64,000 nt of DNA from Rhodeus uyekii (lineage: Eukaryota > Chordata > Actinopteri > Cypriniformes > Acheilognathidae), in the NCBI GenBank assembly GCA_037043235.1, contig JAWRVZ010000050.1:2196501-2260500 (forward strand), in the 5' to 3' direction. The position numbers were made by a program, and so were the translations under genes. Below the pieces are notes generated by a model, which searched no databases, was not told where the DNA came from, and was given only the letters and a program-made list of their open reading frames with translations. Within the stretch, counting starts at the first letter, position 1. Each line of letters opens with the position of its first letter. This document shows positions 34,600 through 45,499 of the stretch, piece after piece.

Positions 34600-34745
34600 C
34601 AATGTTTCAACCTTGATTCAGTGTTGGTCTGGTATCAGGATGAGAATATTAACTCTGCTGTAAGTTTCTGTGATCTTATTGGTTTCATTTGTATTTTATA
34701 GTGGGATAATTATGGGATGGCAGTTGCCCCTGATACGACCTGCTT
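34600..34745. repeat. Segment duplicated at 62.08 kb
   Basis: CAACCTTGATTCAGTGTTGG ... GAATATTAACTCTGCTGTA ... GGGATGGCAG recurs at 62075-62205 downstream of exon E4. It is either part of the receptor cassette or a shared repeat. Confidence 0.6.
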
Positions 34746-35136
34746 GATATTACCCAACGCAAAATACTCTTGTTCATTTGTGCTGCTTTTTTTTTAGATA
34801 TTAAAAGAATAATTAATTTTCATTAAAAAGAATAAGTCACTTTGAAGTCACACAGCCGCCCACATGCTCCAAATTAACCCAGAATATATTATTATATAAT
34901 ATAATCTCATTCGTTTTTTGCTGCTTTGCTTTTTAAAATAATAGACTTTGAATTATAGGCGATGATGTCATTAGCCCAAAATCACTCAAAATAGTCATGC
35001 TTCTTTTTGAACTTTACTTTTGTGTGTAGAATAATAAAACAAAACCAAAATAAGATTGATTTAAATAACTTAAGAATAACCGTTTCGTATTTCAAATAAC
35101 TATCATGGGATCGTCACAGAAAACCCTCCCGGTAAA

Positions 35137-35729
35137 CAAATCAAAGGTTTATATTTGTTACATCCTTAAATCTTAATATTGTATGCCGTTTCCTGCATGA
35201 TAATTGATCATAATTTAATTAGTGATTAATGCTAATTATAATAAATCACTTTCTGTATTCATCAGTTGTAAGTACTAAATGAATAAATGTAACAGGTTTG
35301 TCTCTTTGTTGTGTGAACATCAGATTTTCTGTCCAATCAAATGCATCTAGAATATAAATGTTCTTTATAAATACTAAACACTGTGAGATGTGATTATTGC
35401 AGTCACCGGCATGAATATGTGCACATGCTTAAAACAGCAGCTTCCTCATCCGAATGAGGAATGTGTTGCGTAAAGAACTCACATTGAAAGAAAGTAAAGA
35501 AAGATTTAGGCTGGAGGTTTTTTATTCTGTTGGCAACACGTAACAGCGACGATCAGATTCGGGAATCACTCTCATGATTTATAGAGAACTGAGAGTATAA
35601 CCGGACAAATATTATATATGACAAAATAATGTGAACTATATAGCTTTTTCAATTATTACAAAATGTAATTATTTTGTTTTTGCTGAAAGATCAGTTTGAC
35701 TCACTTTATGTTTTTGTGTTTGTTCTCAG
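35137..35729 (+). repeat. F-type upstream module with an E-exon deletion scar
   Basis: 35318-35365 matches the sequence 80-130 bp upstream of E exons (CAGATTTTCTGTCCAATC ... ATAAATGTTCTT). From about 35370 the sequence matches the E downstream flank (ACACTGTGAGATGTG), with the E exon absent. From about 35455 to 35729 it matches 56290-57401 upstream of exon F3, minus the Tigger insertion there. Confidence 0.7.
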
Positions 35730-36017
35730 ATTTTTACACATCTGCAGTGACTGTGACACCAGACACATCTGTATTCACTGGAGAAACAGTCAATCTGACG
35801 TGTGAGATAATCTCTGATCACAGTGACTGGAGATATGAGTGGAATAAAGACACAAACAGTGTAAAGTTACAGACGTCTGAGCGTTACACTGTAAACAGAG
35901 ACACTCTCACTATCAGAGGAGCTGCTGAGTCTGATCAGGGTCAGTACTGGTGTAGAGGACAGAGAGATGGAAGACCAAACTCATCACAATCAAGCTCTGT
36001 TTCTCTCTCTGTGAACG
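35730..36017 (+). CDS. Ig-domain exon F1 (receptor gene 2)
   Basis: A 288-bp phase 1-1 exon between TTTGTTCTCAG and CGGTGAGTTC. It encodes a conventional V/I-like Ig domain with Cys 25 (VNLTC), Trp 38 (YEWNKD), a DTLTIRGAAESDQGQYWC F-strand block with Cys 75, and SVSLSVN as G strand. It is the first Ig exon found after the split leader (junction codon Asp). It is the same exon family as F2 and F3, but more diverged in the middle (LQTSERYTVNRDTL). Expected to be an extracellular domain of an FcR-like/LITR-like receptor. Confidence 0.8.
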
Positions 36018-36209
36018 GTGAGTTCAACATCATTGTCCTCCTTTAACCAGGGCAGATAATCTCTCACATTAAACCTGTGAGTGTTCAGATGAAGGAGAGA
36101 TCATCACTCTCCTCTCCACATTTCTTCAACTTCAGTGTTATAGAACTCACATGATCAGAACATATTTTTTTATAATTCACTGAAAGAGCTCTGACTTCTT
36201 TCTTCTCAG

Positions 36210-36497
36210 ATTTGCCCACATCTACAGTGACTGTGACACCAGACAGATCTGTATTCACTGGAGAAACAGTCAATCTGACGTGTGAGATAGAGTCTTACAG
36301 TAACTGGAAATATGAGTGGTATAAAGACAGAAACAGTGTAAAGTTACAGTTGACTGAGCGTTACACTGTAAACAAAGAAATTCTTACCATAAGAAAAGTA
36401 AGTAAAGATGATCAGGGTCAGTACTGGTGTAGAGGACAGAGAGATGGAAGACCAAACTCATCACAATCAAGCTCTGCTGTTTCTCTCTCTGTGAACG
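36210..36497 (+). CDS. Ig-domain exon F2 (receptor gene 2)
   Basis: A 288-bp phase 1-1 exon with acceptor TTTCTTCTCAG and donor CGGTGAGTTC, only 192 bp after F1. It encodes Cys 25, core Trp (YEWYKD), and DDQGQYWCRGQRDG with the F-strand Cys, ending SSAVSLSVN. It is nearly identical to F3 (57402-57692) apart from a block in the C-C' area (IESYSNWK versus INSDHSDWK). The following intron is also almost the same for about 700 bp, so the two arose by a recent segmental copy. Confidence 0.82.
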
Positions 36498-37202
36498 GTG
36501 AGTTCAACATCATTGTCCTCCTAAACTCTCTCTACTATGACATTACAATCAAGAGTCGTTCTCTCTCAAGACCTCAACAATAGATAAAATAGTTCTGTGT
36601 TAATATTAGAACAGTTTAATAAAATATTTAATGAACTCACACACTCTTGATCAGTGATAAATCTCATCATCATTAAAATAACCAACAGGTCAAAATCCCC
36701 CAAACTTTCCCTGACTTCCTTTGCCAACAAATATTCCTCACAAACAAAGTTACATCATTAAAAAATGAACATTAAATATTCAAGGGTCAAGAGGTCAACT
36801 AAATCAAACTCTGATCTCATAATAGTCACGTCAAACTAAATGCTCTATTGTTGTCCCAACTCGCTTTTGAATGTCTCTTTATGACCATGTTGAGTAAAAC
36901 ATGATTGAGAGATTTAAGGCAAGAATTTGCATCAGGATTTGAGTATTTTGAACTGCATTAATTTGTTTGACCAACTCAACTTTACGGCCGGTTTCACAGA
37001 CAGAGATCAGATTAAGCCAGGATTAGGATTAATTAGGACATTTGAGGGGCTTTTATAAATGTGCCTTAGAAACAAACATCAGTGGTCAGAATCTGGAGAC
37101 AAAATAATGAAACTGAGATTTTTAATGACATACATGTGTAACCCTGGTTAATTGTTTCATAAATATTTTTGTTTGCTCAAATAGCATGCTCTACATAAAA
37201 TA
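36498..37202 (+). repeat. Recently duplicated intron segment (partner 57693-58390)
   Basis: Near-identical to 57693-58390 over its whole length, ending at ATAGCATGCTCTACATAAAATA. Here the hAT insertion starts, while the partner continues without it. Confidence 0.85.
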
Positions 37203-37463
37203 TAGAGTTGAGCCGGATACTCGGCTGAAACGAGTATCCGGTATGGATAAAGCACTTTTACCGAGTATGAGTATCATACGAGTAATACGAGTCAATATCT
37301 GTGCTCGGATTGAATAAAAATCCTCATTGGATAGCTGACTGTGTCTGCGTTCTGTGATAGGCTAGTCACAGCGCCCCTCCCCTACACATGCAGATTTGCT
37401 GCGTGAGCCTGTGTCCCGCTGCTCCGCCCTGCTCATTCACTCGCAGAATGCTGAGAAGAGAAC

Positions 37464-37499
<36 letters not shown>

Positions 37500-38318
37500 C
37501 ACTCAGGTTCGCGAGTCTTTTCCGTTAACGTTTAGGGTTTCTTCAGCTTCAGGTTTGTTTTTTATCCTGGTTTGTTTGTAGGTTTGTAGTTCTTACTTAT
37601 TAACCAGTAGAGTTCTGGTAAACGTGGTGTGTGTTCAGACGTGGTTCTTGGTAGAATGCGACTATAGCGTTGCGTCTCTGCCTGTCGGAGATTTATTTAT
37701 ATTTTTTACAGTTTTTTTTACTTCACTCACCGAGTGTCTGACAATTTCTTGCTGTATTTCATAAAAAATAAAGAAATGCAGATCTTAAAAACAACGTCGG
37801 ACTATTTGAGCCGTAGAACTCCCCTGCCCCCCTCTCTCTCTTTCTCTCTTACTCACTCACTCTCTCACACACACACGCATACCTAGTGTGGAAATAAAAA
37901 ATAAAATAAAAGTCACACTGATCATAAAAAAAATTAAAAGTTAAAAAAAGAAAGTTATGTTTAAATGAAAACTCTTGTCCATTACATTTTTCTTCCATAA
38001 TTGCAACCGCATGTGTTGTATTCATTGTTGCAAAACTTGTTCTGTATATAGTTTGTTTGTTATCGTAATCTGAAGCTCAATGCTGATGCTGTCACGTAAA
38101 TAGTTTTCTAATCAGCAATAAATATAACAATTTCTGATCAACCCATATTAATTGTATGATTAAAAATAACATACTGGTTAAAGCCCTGCACATTTCAAGA
38201 CAATCCGACCACTTCCTGGTTAAATCCCGCCCACTTCCAGGTTAGGCCCCGCCCAGTCCGAGTACAGATACAGATAATTCATATGGTCAACCGATAATGC
38301 TCTACTTGTTCATCCCTA
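37203..38318. mobile_element. hAT-type MITE (1.1 kb)
   Basis: Termini TAGAGTTGAGCC and GTTCATCCCTA are imperfect inverted repeats, flanked by an exact 8-bp target duplication ATAAAATA (37195-37202 and 38319-38326). The element is absent from the paralogous site at about 58384, which shows the unoccupied target. The body carries a (CT)n tract at 37465-37496 and no transposase. Confidence 0.85.
37465..37496. repeat. (CT)n microsatellite
   Basis: About 16 CT units within the hAT MITE. Confidence 0.9.
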
Positions 38319-38545
38319 ATAAAATACAAAAATAAAAATAAATATATATATATTTGAGTTGACTTAAGAAATGAGTAACAACCAAAGCCCTTGCTTGAGT
38401 AAAGCATTGAGCAGGTTTGAAGAGAGATGCAGGTTAATTGTGAAATCTATCACCGCTGCCTCCACTTGCGTAACGTGTCTTATGATGCTTTTATCTGGTC
38501 CATTAATAAGTGATTTAATACCCGATACACATTAATTAAGATCTT

Positions 38546-38700
38546 CTGTAGAAATCATTCCCATGATGGATGGTGGTTTAAATGAATGATGAATGATGGA
38601 TGGATGATGAGTTTAACACTGTGAGATGTGTTTACTGCAGTTCATACAGTCACCAGCATGAATATGAGCACATGCTCAAAACAGCAGCTTCCTCATCGGG
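38546..38700 (+). repeat. Orphan E-type downstream module
   Basis: GATGGATGGTGGTTTAAATG...GCAGCTTCCTCATC is the flank that normally follows an E exon. Here it is joined directly to the end of the F-type 3' segment (ATCTTCTGTAGAAATCATTCC), with no E exon in between. Confidence 0.75.
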
Positions 38701-38819
38701 TTCATTCGGGTCTCAGTATGGCTCAGAGTCTCACGTCGGCCAGTACGCGGATCTCACGGTCACAAACTCTCCAGTCCGAACATTAATCAGAGGTTATGAC
38801 TAAAGTTATTTAATAGACC

Positions 38820-40640
38820 GCCCATGCTTGCCATGATTTAAATAACTGTTCCGTTTATCCACTACAATCGCCTACATAACTTAAAGTTCACGTGATATTC
38901 AGAGGTTATGGCCAGAACCATTAAATAATGCTGCGTCAATGCTTGCTATTATCATAATAGATTTTTTTTTTTATCCAGTCCCACTATAGCTATTAACATA
39001 ACTTAAAGCTGAAGCAGAAACCAGAGGTTAAGCCAGAACTATTGAGATAATGCCGCTCCAGTGCTTGCTATTATGTCAGTTGTTGTTTTATCTGGCGCCC
39101 TATAGTTAATGCGACTGCATAACAACTTAAAGTCCAGCAGTTAGTCATGAATCTAGAGTCTCAGCTGATGTGCCCCAATGCTCCATCTAACCTGAGACCT
39201 AGTGTGTGTTTAACCCTGGATATTTGCGGTAGCAAAGTATGCAGCGTAATCTACTATAGTTAATTATTTCAGAGTAAAACAGAATAAAATCAAACATAAT
39301 TTATTAACTTTCAGGTAAATATATTGTGCAATTAACAATCGAATTCAATGATAATCAATTCAAACATGCAAACCTGAATTTGGGAAAATACATAATGCCG
39401 GGTGTCAGAAGGCACTGAACATTACGGGCTGATCTTGACTCTAATTTTCCAAGAAGAATTCATAATGCAGAGCGTCACTCAACATTATGAACTCCTCCGG
39501 CCACCAAAGAGAGAGCCAAGAGCATTCTGAAACCTTCCTTTAAATATTTACACCAGGACAGGAACCTCTTTGAAATGTAAACCTGAGTTAATCAATGGAC
39601 CTTTTGATTGAGATCAGACGTAATTAGTATTGAATACTTTGGGAGGGGCAAAACCATCCAAAATAAGCCAGACATGTCTAAACTCTTTAACACCTTTGGT
39701 TTGCTTCTTATGGGAATAAGTGCTTTGTACCAGTCACACTTAGACATTTCAAATGATACCAAACGTATAACATTGTATGATCATTTTTCACAATAATTAA
39801 TGTAGTCTGTTGGGTGAGTTTCAGACCATTTCACCATTTGGAGAGAAGAGATGGGGAAGAGGGGGTGAACAGGGAGAAATGCAAAAGTGCGGTTGAGGTG
39901 TTATGCCCAGCAGGTTGTGTGTCTGGAGATGTGTATTAAGACAATTTTTCATAGCATTATAACTGCACGCGTTACATTGCACTAATGTTAGTTATACATC
40001 TGAGTTTTAGGAAGAGTCATAAACATTAACACATCCTTTAAACCCTTAGTAAATAAGGCAGCCACAAACTCTTCTTTTTCTTTTGTTTTTCTTTTATATT
40101 ACTCTCACCAAAATCGTCTCACATAAACCCCATTAATTCCTTTAACCCAAAAGAAAACAAAACGCACAACATGACCTACATATGTCGGAGATTTAAATTC
40201 CCACAAACATCTCACTCAGATTGTAACGTCTTTTGTGTTAGGTGGGGCAAGGTGTATGCAAAAGTTAAAGAGTCTGTAGTTACCTGTCCGTTTGACAGGG
40301 ATACCCAATGAAAAAGCAATCCAAGAAGTGAAGTATAAGTGAAACTCACTGTGGATTCATTGTAATCAGTTGTTCTTTTATAGTCGTCTTACAGAAATAA
40401 AGTCAGTCTGGTCTGTGTTTCTCTAAAGCATTGGTGCCGATGACTCTCAGATCAACTTTTGGGAAACACAGCCCTGGTTAGTAATTGAAGAGGATAAAGC
40501 TGTTTGATCTGCAGTTTAATCAGTGATTTTGGAGTCACTGTTAGAATTGTATCTTGGCTCATTCCAGTCCACTCAGTTCACTTCTTCTTTATTGTTTATT
40601 GAACAATTTCTAATTTCCCTACAGTCACTGACAGTCTAGA
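38820..40640. other. Intronic stretch, no gene seen
   Basis: AT-rich. Three loosely similar sub-repeats at 38780-39130, each with AGAGGTTA...CCAGAAC..ATT..ATAATGC and GCTTGCTATTAT, suggest an old tandem repeat. No exon or recognised transposon end. Confidence 0.35.
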
Positions 40641-41482
40641 GCAGTGTTTTTCAACCAGTGTTCCGCGGCACACTAGTGTGCCGTGAGAGATCATCAGGTG
40701 TGCCGCAGAAAATTATTCAATTTCACCTAATTTTTCAAAAAAATACATTTTGAGCAGCTGCAAGCGGCAATGGTGCGCGTCTTCCCCCGTCAACAACCGA
40801 GTGTCGCGTGCAACCCCCCCAACCCCCCCCCCACCCCACCCCATCAACAAACGGTTCCCCTCGCTGTACATTTTTACATTTTTAACATCTTCGGTTGGTG
40901 GTGTGCCTTGTGATATTTTTCAATGAAAATATGTACCTTGGCTCAAAAAAGGTTGAAAAACACTGAACTAAACTATATATATATTTTTACATTCAACCAA
41001 AAAAAGTTTTTTGCTTTGCATTATTTTATTCATTAAGTGAAATTCAGAACACTTTCAAATTGTACACATTTTTCACAATAATAATATGTGAAACATATAT
41101 ACCCTGTGAACACTGACTACTGTTTCCTCTTACTTTAACGTAAAAAAACATGCTGCAAATATACTTAAATTTATACATACATTTAAGAACACCTTTTTAC
41201 TAATGTCTAACAAGACTTATTTGTATCTTTAAAACTGCTTAAGATTTTCTTTTTAAAAACATACTGTAAAAAAATAAATAAAAGCACATTGCCTATAAAT
41301 GAAATTAAGTATGTGAAAGTGCTCTTTTGCAGTCTCTGCATTTTTAAATTGAAAAAAATAACGCATTTATTCAATAGTAAAAGGTACAGGAACAAATGTA
41401 CTGCAACAACGTAACATTGGGGAATGTCCTCAACTTAGTCCTTACAACATAGTCCTTACAAAAGAAGCTTGTTTTTAAGGAC

Positions 41483-43733
41483 CTGGGGCCTCATGTACTA
41501 AGACTTGCGTTGAATGTGAAACATTACGTACGGACAAAGCTGTGAATGTGCGAACGCACAAAAAAATCCAGATGTATCAATCTCTGCGTCGGAAGGGTCC
41601 CGCGCATATTCTCTTTGTACATCCCGATTAACGTAAAATTGAGCGCACATGCACGAACACAACACTTCACCCAGTCTCCTCTCTTAATTAAACTGATTTA
41701 AATATGGTAATGAGTCCACTTGGGCAAAAGAAAGCAGTAAGAAAATGGCTAAAGCAAGCGGCACGAAAACAAAACTTTACAGAAAGTGAATTGGAGGTGC
41801 TACTATCGGAGGTAGAAATTAGAAGAAAAAAAATTATTTGGAACTTTTTCCTCCGGAATTATTAAAAACAAAAAGAAAAAATATGAGTGGGGGAGTTTGG
41901 CTGATGCCGTCAATGCGTTTGGATCTGAAAGTCTGTAAATGCACTGTAAATGATCAATAAATGGTCTTATAATTGTCTTTAGTGGATAACCGTGCTCTCC
42001 TGAAGGGTTGTTGTATAATTAAATGCAAATAAATAAAAATAAAAAGTACTATTAGATAGAACCATAACTTTAAATGCATCACTCACCAAGAAGCCACCCA
42101 TCGTGCACCCTGCCAGCTACCAGCTGCCACCCAACCATGCCGTTTGATCTTGCTACAATATTTGTTAAGCGTATTTGCCCATCACATATAATCTGCACAT
42201 TTATTGAATGGAAATGTTTCTGATTCACATATGTATATGTTTCCGATTCACATAAGCGAATTCATCTCAGTAGTGCAGTCAATAGAATTTTTTTTAGTGA
42301 AGTTTAGTTTGCAGTTTCATCAGCAGAAGCCAGCTTCAGGTCTCACACGGAGTTCGTAGGCCGCCCCAAATACAATAACATTGTTACAGCAATTATACTC
42401 TAACAGAGGGTGCTAACTACGTCAATGATGACGTTTAAATGATTCTGATTGGCTAAGAAAGAAAGATAAACAAAACTAGTAATTTTCCACACAAGAGCAG
42501 ACAGTCTGAATCATATCTTCGTTGATCACATGGTTGACGGGTTCGTGACGTGGCTTGTCGAGAACAACAAGTTTTATGGTGCCAGCTAATCACCTCACCA
42601 ATACAGACCATATTAACACACACACACACACACACATACAGCTTCTCCAAGGCTGAACTCGGCTCAGGCTCCAACTATAAACCAAAACATTCTGATAACA
42701 TTCTCTATCTGTTGAGAAGTGCTGACAATATTAATCCTTACTCTATGGAAAACTACAGAAAAGTAAAGAAAGGTTTTTAACTAATAAAAAGCCTAACTTG
42801 ATTATACATCACTCTTTACAACTCATTCAAATAAGAAAAAGGAAGAAGTACATATGAAAAATAAGACCAAGAAAAGAATATAGGTATAAATAGGAAAAAT
42901 AAAATAATATATATATAATGTAAATAGAAGAGACAAGAGATTTTGATTATCCGCCTTCACTCCGTTTACATTAGGGGAACCGGCTATCGCTGCAAATTGC
43001 ATTTTAATGTTTGGCTGGTCAACTGCATCATATGGGCATTGCGCGGCTCAAAGATGACTGTCTTATTCCTGAGCGGTCTGCCAGTTCCTTTTGAAAATAA
43101 TCAGTTGCCAGGAAACCAAGCGTTGTCAGCACCTGTAACGGAACGGGTATTGTGTGGCTCCTCACTGTCTCTCTCTCTAGATTCAGACCCAACTAGATTC
43201 TGAGGATAGCCCTTGGAAATCTGAAACGGCTGATAAGCCAGTCATCATCCTGGGCCAGAAAATCATTGTGGTCCCTAAAAACTCGTTCTCTTCGGATTCT
43301 GCCATTAGCAGTGTCTTCTAATGAGGCCAAAGCTGCCAGCCATAGACTAAGGGTTGTGTCAATTTGCACGTGCTTTTATATGTTCTTACATAATTGTTTA
43401 CTTAATAATAATTACTTAATAATTTATAGAATATTCCCATAAGGCTTGTGTGACAATATATATCAATTATTTTATAAATTGCAAATTAATAGCAAGGTTT
43501 CCCACAGACTTGTAGAACAATTCGTTGTGTAATGTTTGCAGCTTCACTTCTTTGCCTGTAGGAGTCGCCAATGGACAAAACAATGAGAGATTAACTTACG
43601 CCAGACATGAACTTGCCGTGGAGAAACGCACATTGTCACGTTAGTTTCACTTTTAGTACATCCGACCGTGAGCGTGAAACCTGGCGAATGCAACGTTTTT
43701 GTGCGTAAGCAGTGTTGATACATGAGGCCCCAG
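41483..43733 (+). mobile_element. PIF/Harbinger-like element inserted in the hAT-like element
   Basis: Termini CTGGGGCCTCATGTA and TACATGAGGCCCCAG (allowing one mismatch further in) are flanked by a short direct repeat, GAC as a 3-bp reading (GGACC as a 5-bp alternative). Removing it rejoins an open frame in the host element on the minus strand. It carries a Myb/SANT-like coding remnant near the left end, as expected for the second protein of Harbinger transposons. I could not identify a transposase. Confidence 0.65.
41742..41943 (+). pseudogene. Myb/SANT-like DNA-binding protein remnant (Harbinger ORF)
   Basis: One frame gives NFTESELEVLLSEVEIRRK. After a single-base shift the next frame gives KKYEWGSLADAVNAFGSESL before a stop. 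This is the helix-turn-helix pattern of the Myb/SANT-like domain of Harbinger accessory proteins (FsesEiexLl.EVexR ... K..eW..ladaVNavg...). It is interrupted by a stop and a frameshift, so it is non-functional. Confidence 0.65.
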
Positions 43734-43736
43734 GAC

Positions 43737-43968
43737 CTTACTAGACAGTTTTTTGTCATCAAGCTCCATACAAATCTTTTAAAATATTTTAAATGTATAT
43801 TTTAAGTCTTGTGGGTAGGCCAAGTTGAAAGCAAAAATCAACCCAAGCATCATTGGACACGCATGTGCCACACCGTTTTGGCTTTCAAGTACTTTGATGC
43901 CTTCAATGATGATGCCAACATCTTTGTAAGGGTCTGTAGCATTTACCCCATCTAGCATTTGCCCTTGT
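43737..43968 (-). pseudogene. Transposon-associated coding remnant (fish repeat-family protein)
   Basis: The minus-strand frame from about 43968 contains DPYKDVGIIIEGIKVL, ACPMMLGLIFAFNLAYP and a DLKYTFKIF block followed by a stop. The frame picks up again on the far side of the Harbinger element at about 41482-41455. It resembles the C-terminal part of a multi-copy fish protein often annotated as SAM-domain-3-like and found in repeats. Assignment from memory of that family, so moderate. Confidence 0.4.
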
Positions 43969-44476
43969 GATATTTTTCAATGAAAATATGTACGTTGGCT
44001 CAAAAAAGGTTGAAAAACACTGGTTTAGAGAATCTTCTTCTCATTCACATTGGGAGAGTGAGGGATTATTCCCATTTTGTCCCAGTGCTCAAACTCCATT
44101 CTTTCTTGCACATGATGAGAAACAGATGTTGACATATAATGTAAAGAACATTCAGAGAACAAATTAACTCTTTCTCTCCGATCTGTTTCATGGGCTCGGG
44201 GTTTGCAAAAAAGTGTTGAGATAACCGTTTAGCGAGATAACCAACACCCAATATGGCGATTTATTTGATGAAGCGATCGGCATGCTATAAAAATGTACAT
44301 ACACTGTATATGTTTGCTAACAACAAAAGGCATATGTGCACCAACTAACAGCAGAGATTTACCAGTATACAATAAAAACACCTTCCATTCTCCATACAAA
44401 CCTTTAATTATATTCTCCAACATTGCAAACGTCTCGGGTTACGAATGTAACCCTGGTTCCCTGAGGGGAACGAGAC

Positions 44477-44634
44477 GCTGCGTCTAAAACGCTAGGGGAA
44501 ATAGCCTCGCGTCTACCACGTGAAGATCTGTGCAACCAATGAGAGACGAACGCGTGTGAATGCGTCACCACCGGCGCGAGCCGGTGACGTCATGAGGAAG
44601 AGCATAAAAGCACCCGGGACCCGGAAGCGCCAGC
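44477..44634. repeat. DIRS inverted terminal repeat (3' side of element)
   Basis: Complementary to 48361-48520, including CTAAAACGCTAGGGG, ATGCGTCACC and GACCCGGAAGCGCCAGC. Preceded by the extension 44431-44476, itself bounded by GTCTCG...CGAGAC. Confidence 0.9.
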
Positions 44635-45499
44635 AAAAGAGTGTCTGAAGCGGGCCCGGAGGCGCAAGGAGCTGAGGCAAAGGGGCGGCATCGAGGTCTA
44701 GCTGGTAGAACCTCATGAATGTGTGCGGTGAGGACCAGCCAGCCGCAGCACAAACATCAGACAAGGAAGCTCCGGAGAGGAGAGCCTTGGATGCCGCCAC
44801 GCTCCGAGTAGAGTGGGCCCGGACCCTCAGGGGAGAGGCTAATCCGGCCGACTCATAAGCTAGACAGATAGCCTCGACTATCCACCTGCTTAGTGTTTGC
44901 TTAGAAGCTGGAGCCCCCTTGGGGGCCCCAAAGCAAACGAACAATTGTTCCGACTTACGCCAAGTGGCAATCTTGAAAACGTAAGCGTCCAGTGCTCGCG
45001 CTGGACAGACCTTGTTCTTGTGCTCCTGCTCATGATCGCCAAATGGGGGAGGACAGAAGGCCTGCAGTGTAATAGACCTAGCCACATTAGTGGGAACCTT
45101 AGGAACATAGCCTGGCCTCGGGTGGAGAAAGGCTTTCGCCATCCCGGGCGCGAACTCGAAGCATGAGGGAGCCACTGAGAGGGCCTGAAGATCCCCGACC
45201 CTCTTAAGCGAGGTGATAGCCAGCAAAAGCAAGGTCCTAAGGGAAAGGAGCTTGATCGGAAGCTCCTCCAAAGATTCAAAGGGTGCCTGGGACAGGCCTT
45301 GGAGTACCACAGACAAGTCACAGGTCTGTGCCGCAGGTCTCAGCCTTAGTGTACCACGGAGGAACCGAGTGACAAGGGGGTCCCTGCCCAAGGACACCCC
45401 ACCCAGAGGTATGTGGCAAGCCGATATAGCAGCCACATAAACCTTCAAGGTGGAGGGGGACAACCCTGCCGCAAATCTTTCTTGCAGGAACTCCAGCAC
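44513..45499 (-). CDS. DIRS tyrosine recombinase (328 aa)
   Basis: Open frame with the signatures of the phage-integrase-like tyrosine recombinase family. There is an N-terminal SAM-like core-binding part (residues about 1-60, FAAGLSPSTLKVYVAAISA), and a catalytic Arg in TSLKRVGDLQALS. The HxxR motif is in RAHSTRSVAASKAL, and a C-terminal GWSSPHTFMRFY block supplies the His/Trp and the nucleophilic Tyr. It would act in the nucleus to integrate the circular DNA intermediate. The start shown is the first Met of the open frame. The real protein may begin further upstream, since the frame overlaps the end of the RT-RNase H frame. Confidence 0.85.
   Translation of the reverse strand: MLEFLQERFAAGLSPSTLKVYVAAISACHIPLGGVSLGRDPLVTRFLRGTLRLRPAAQTCDLSVVLQGLSQAPFESLEELPIKLLSLRTLLLLAITSLKRVGDLQALSVAPSCFEFAPGMAKAFLHPRPGYVPKVPTNVARSITLQAFCPPPFGDHEQEHKNKVCPARALDAYVFKIATWRKSEQLFVCFGAPKGAPASKQTLSRWIVEAICLAYESAGLASPLRVRAHSTRSVAASKALLSGASLSDVCAAAGWSSPHTFMRFYQLDLDAAPLPQLLAPPGPLQTLFCWRFRVPGAFMLFLMTSPARAGGDAFTRVRLSLVAQIFTW

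Larger units (their letters stand above)
40642..44022. mobile_element. hAT-like element interrupted by a Harbinger insertion
   Basis: The left end CAGTGTTTTTCAACC (40642-40656) and right end GGTTGAAAAACACTG (44008-44022) are perfect inverted repeats. They are flanked by GTCTAGAG / GTTTAGAG (40634-40641, 44023-44030), an 8-bp duplication with one mismatch. A second right end at 40951-40965, with the same TTTTTCAATGAAAATATGTAC lead-in, lies inside. Either the element carries an internal duplication or a short MITE copy is present. Confidence 0.65.
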
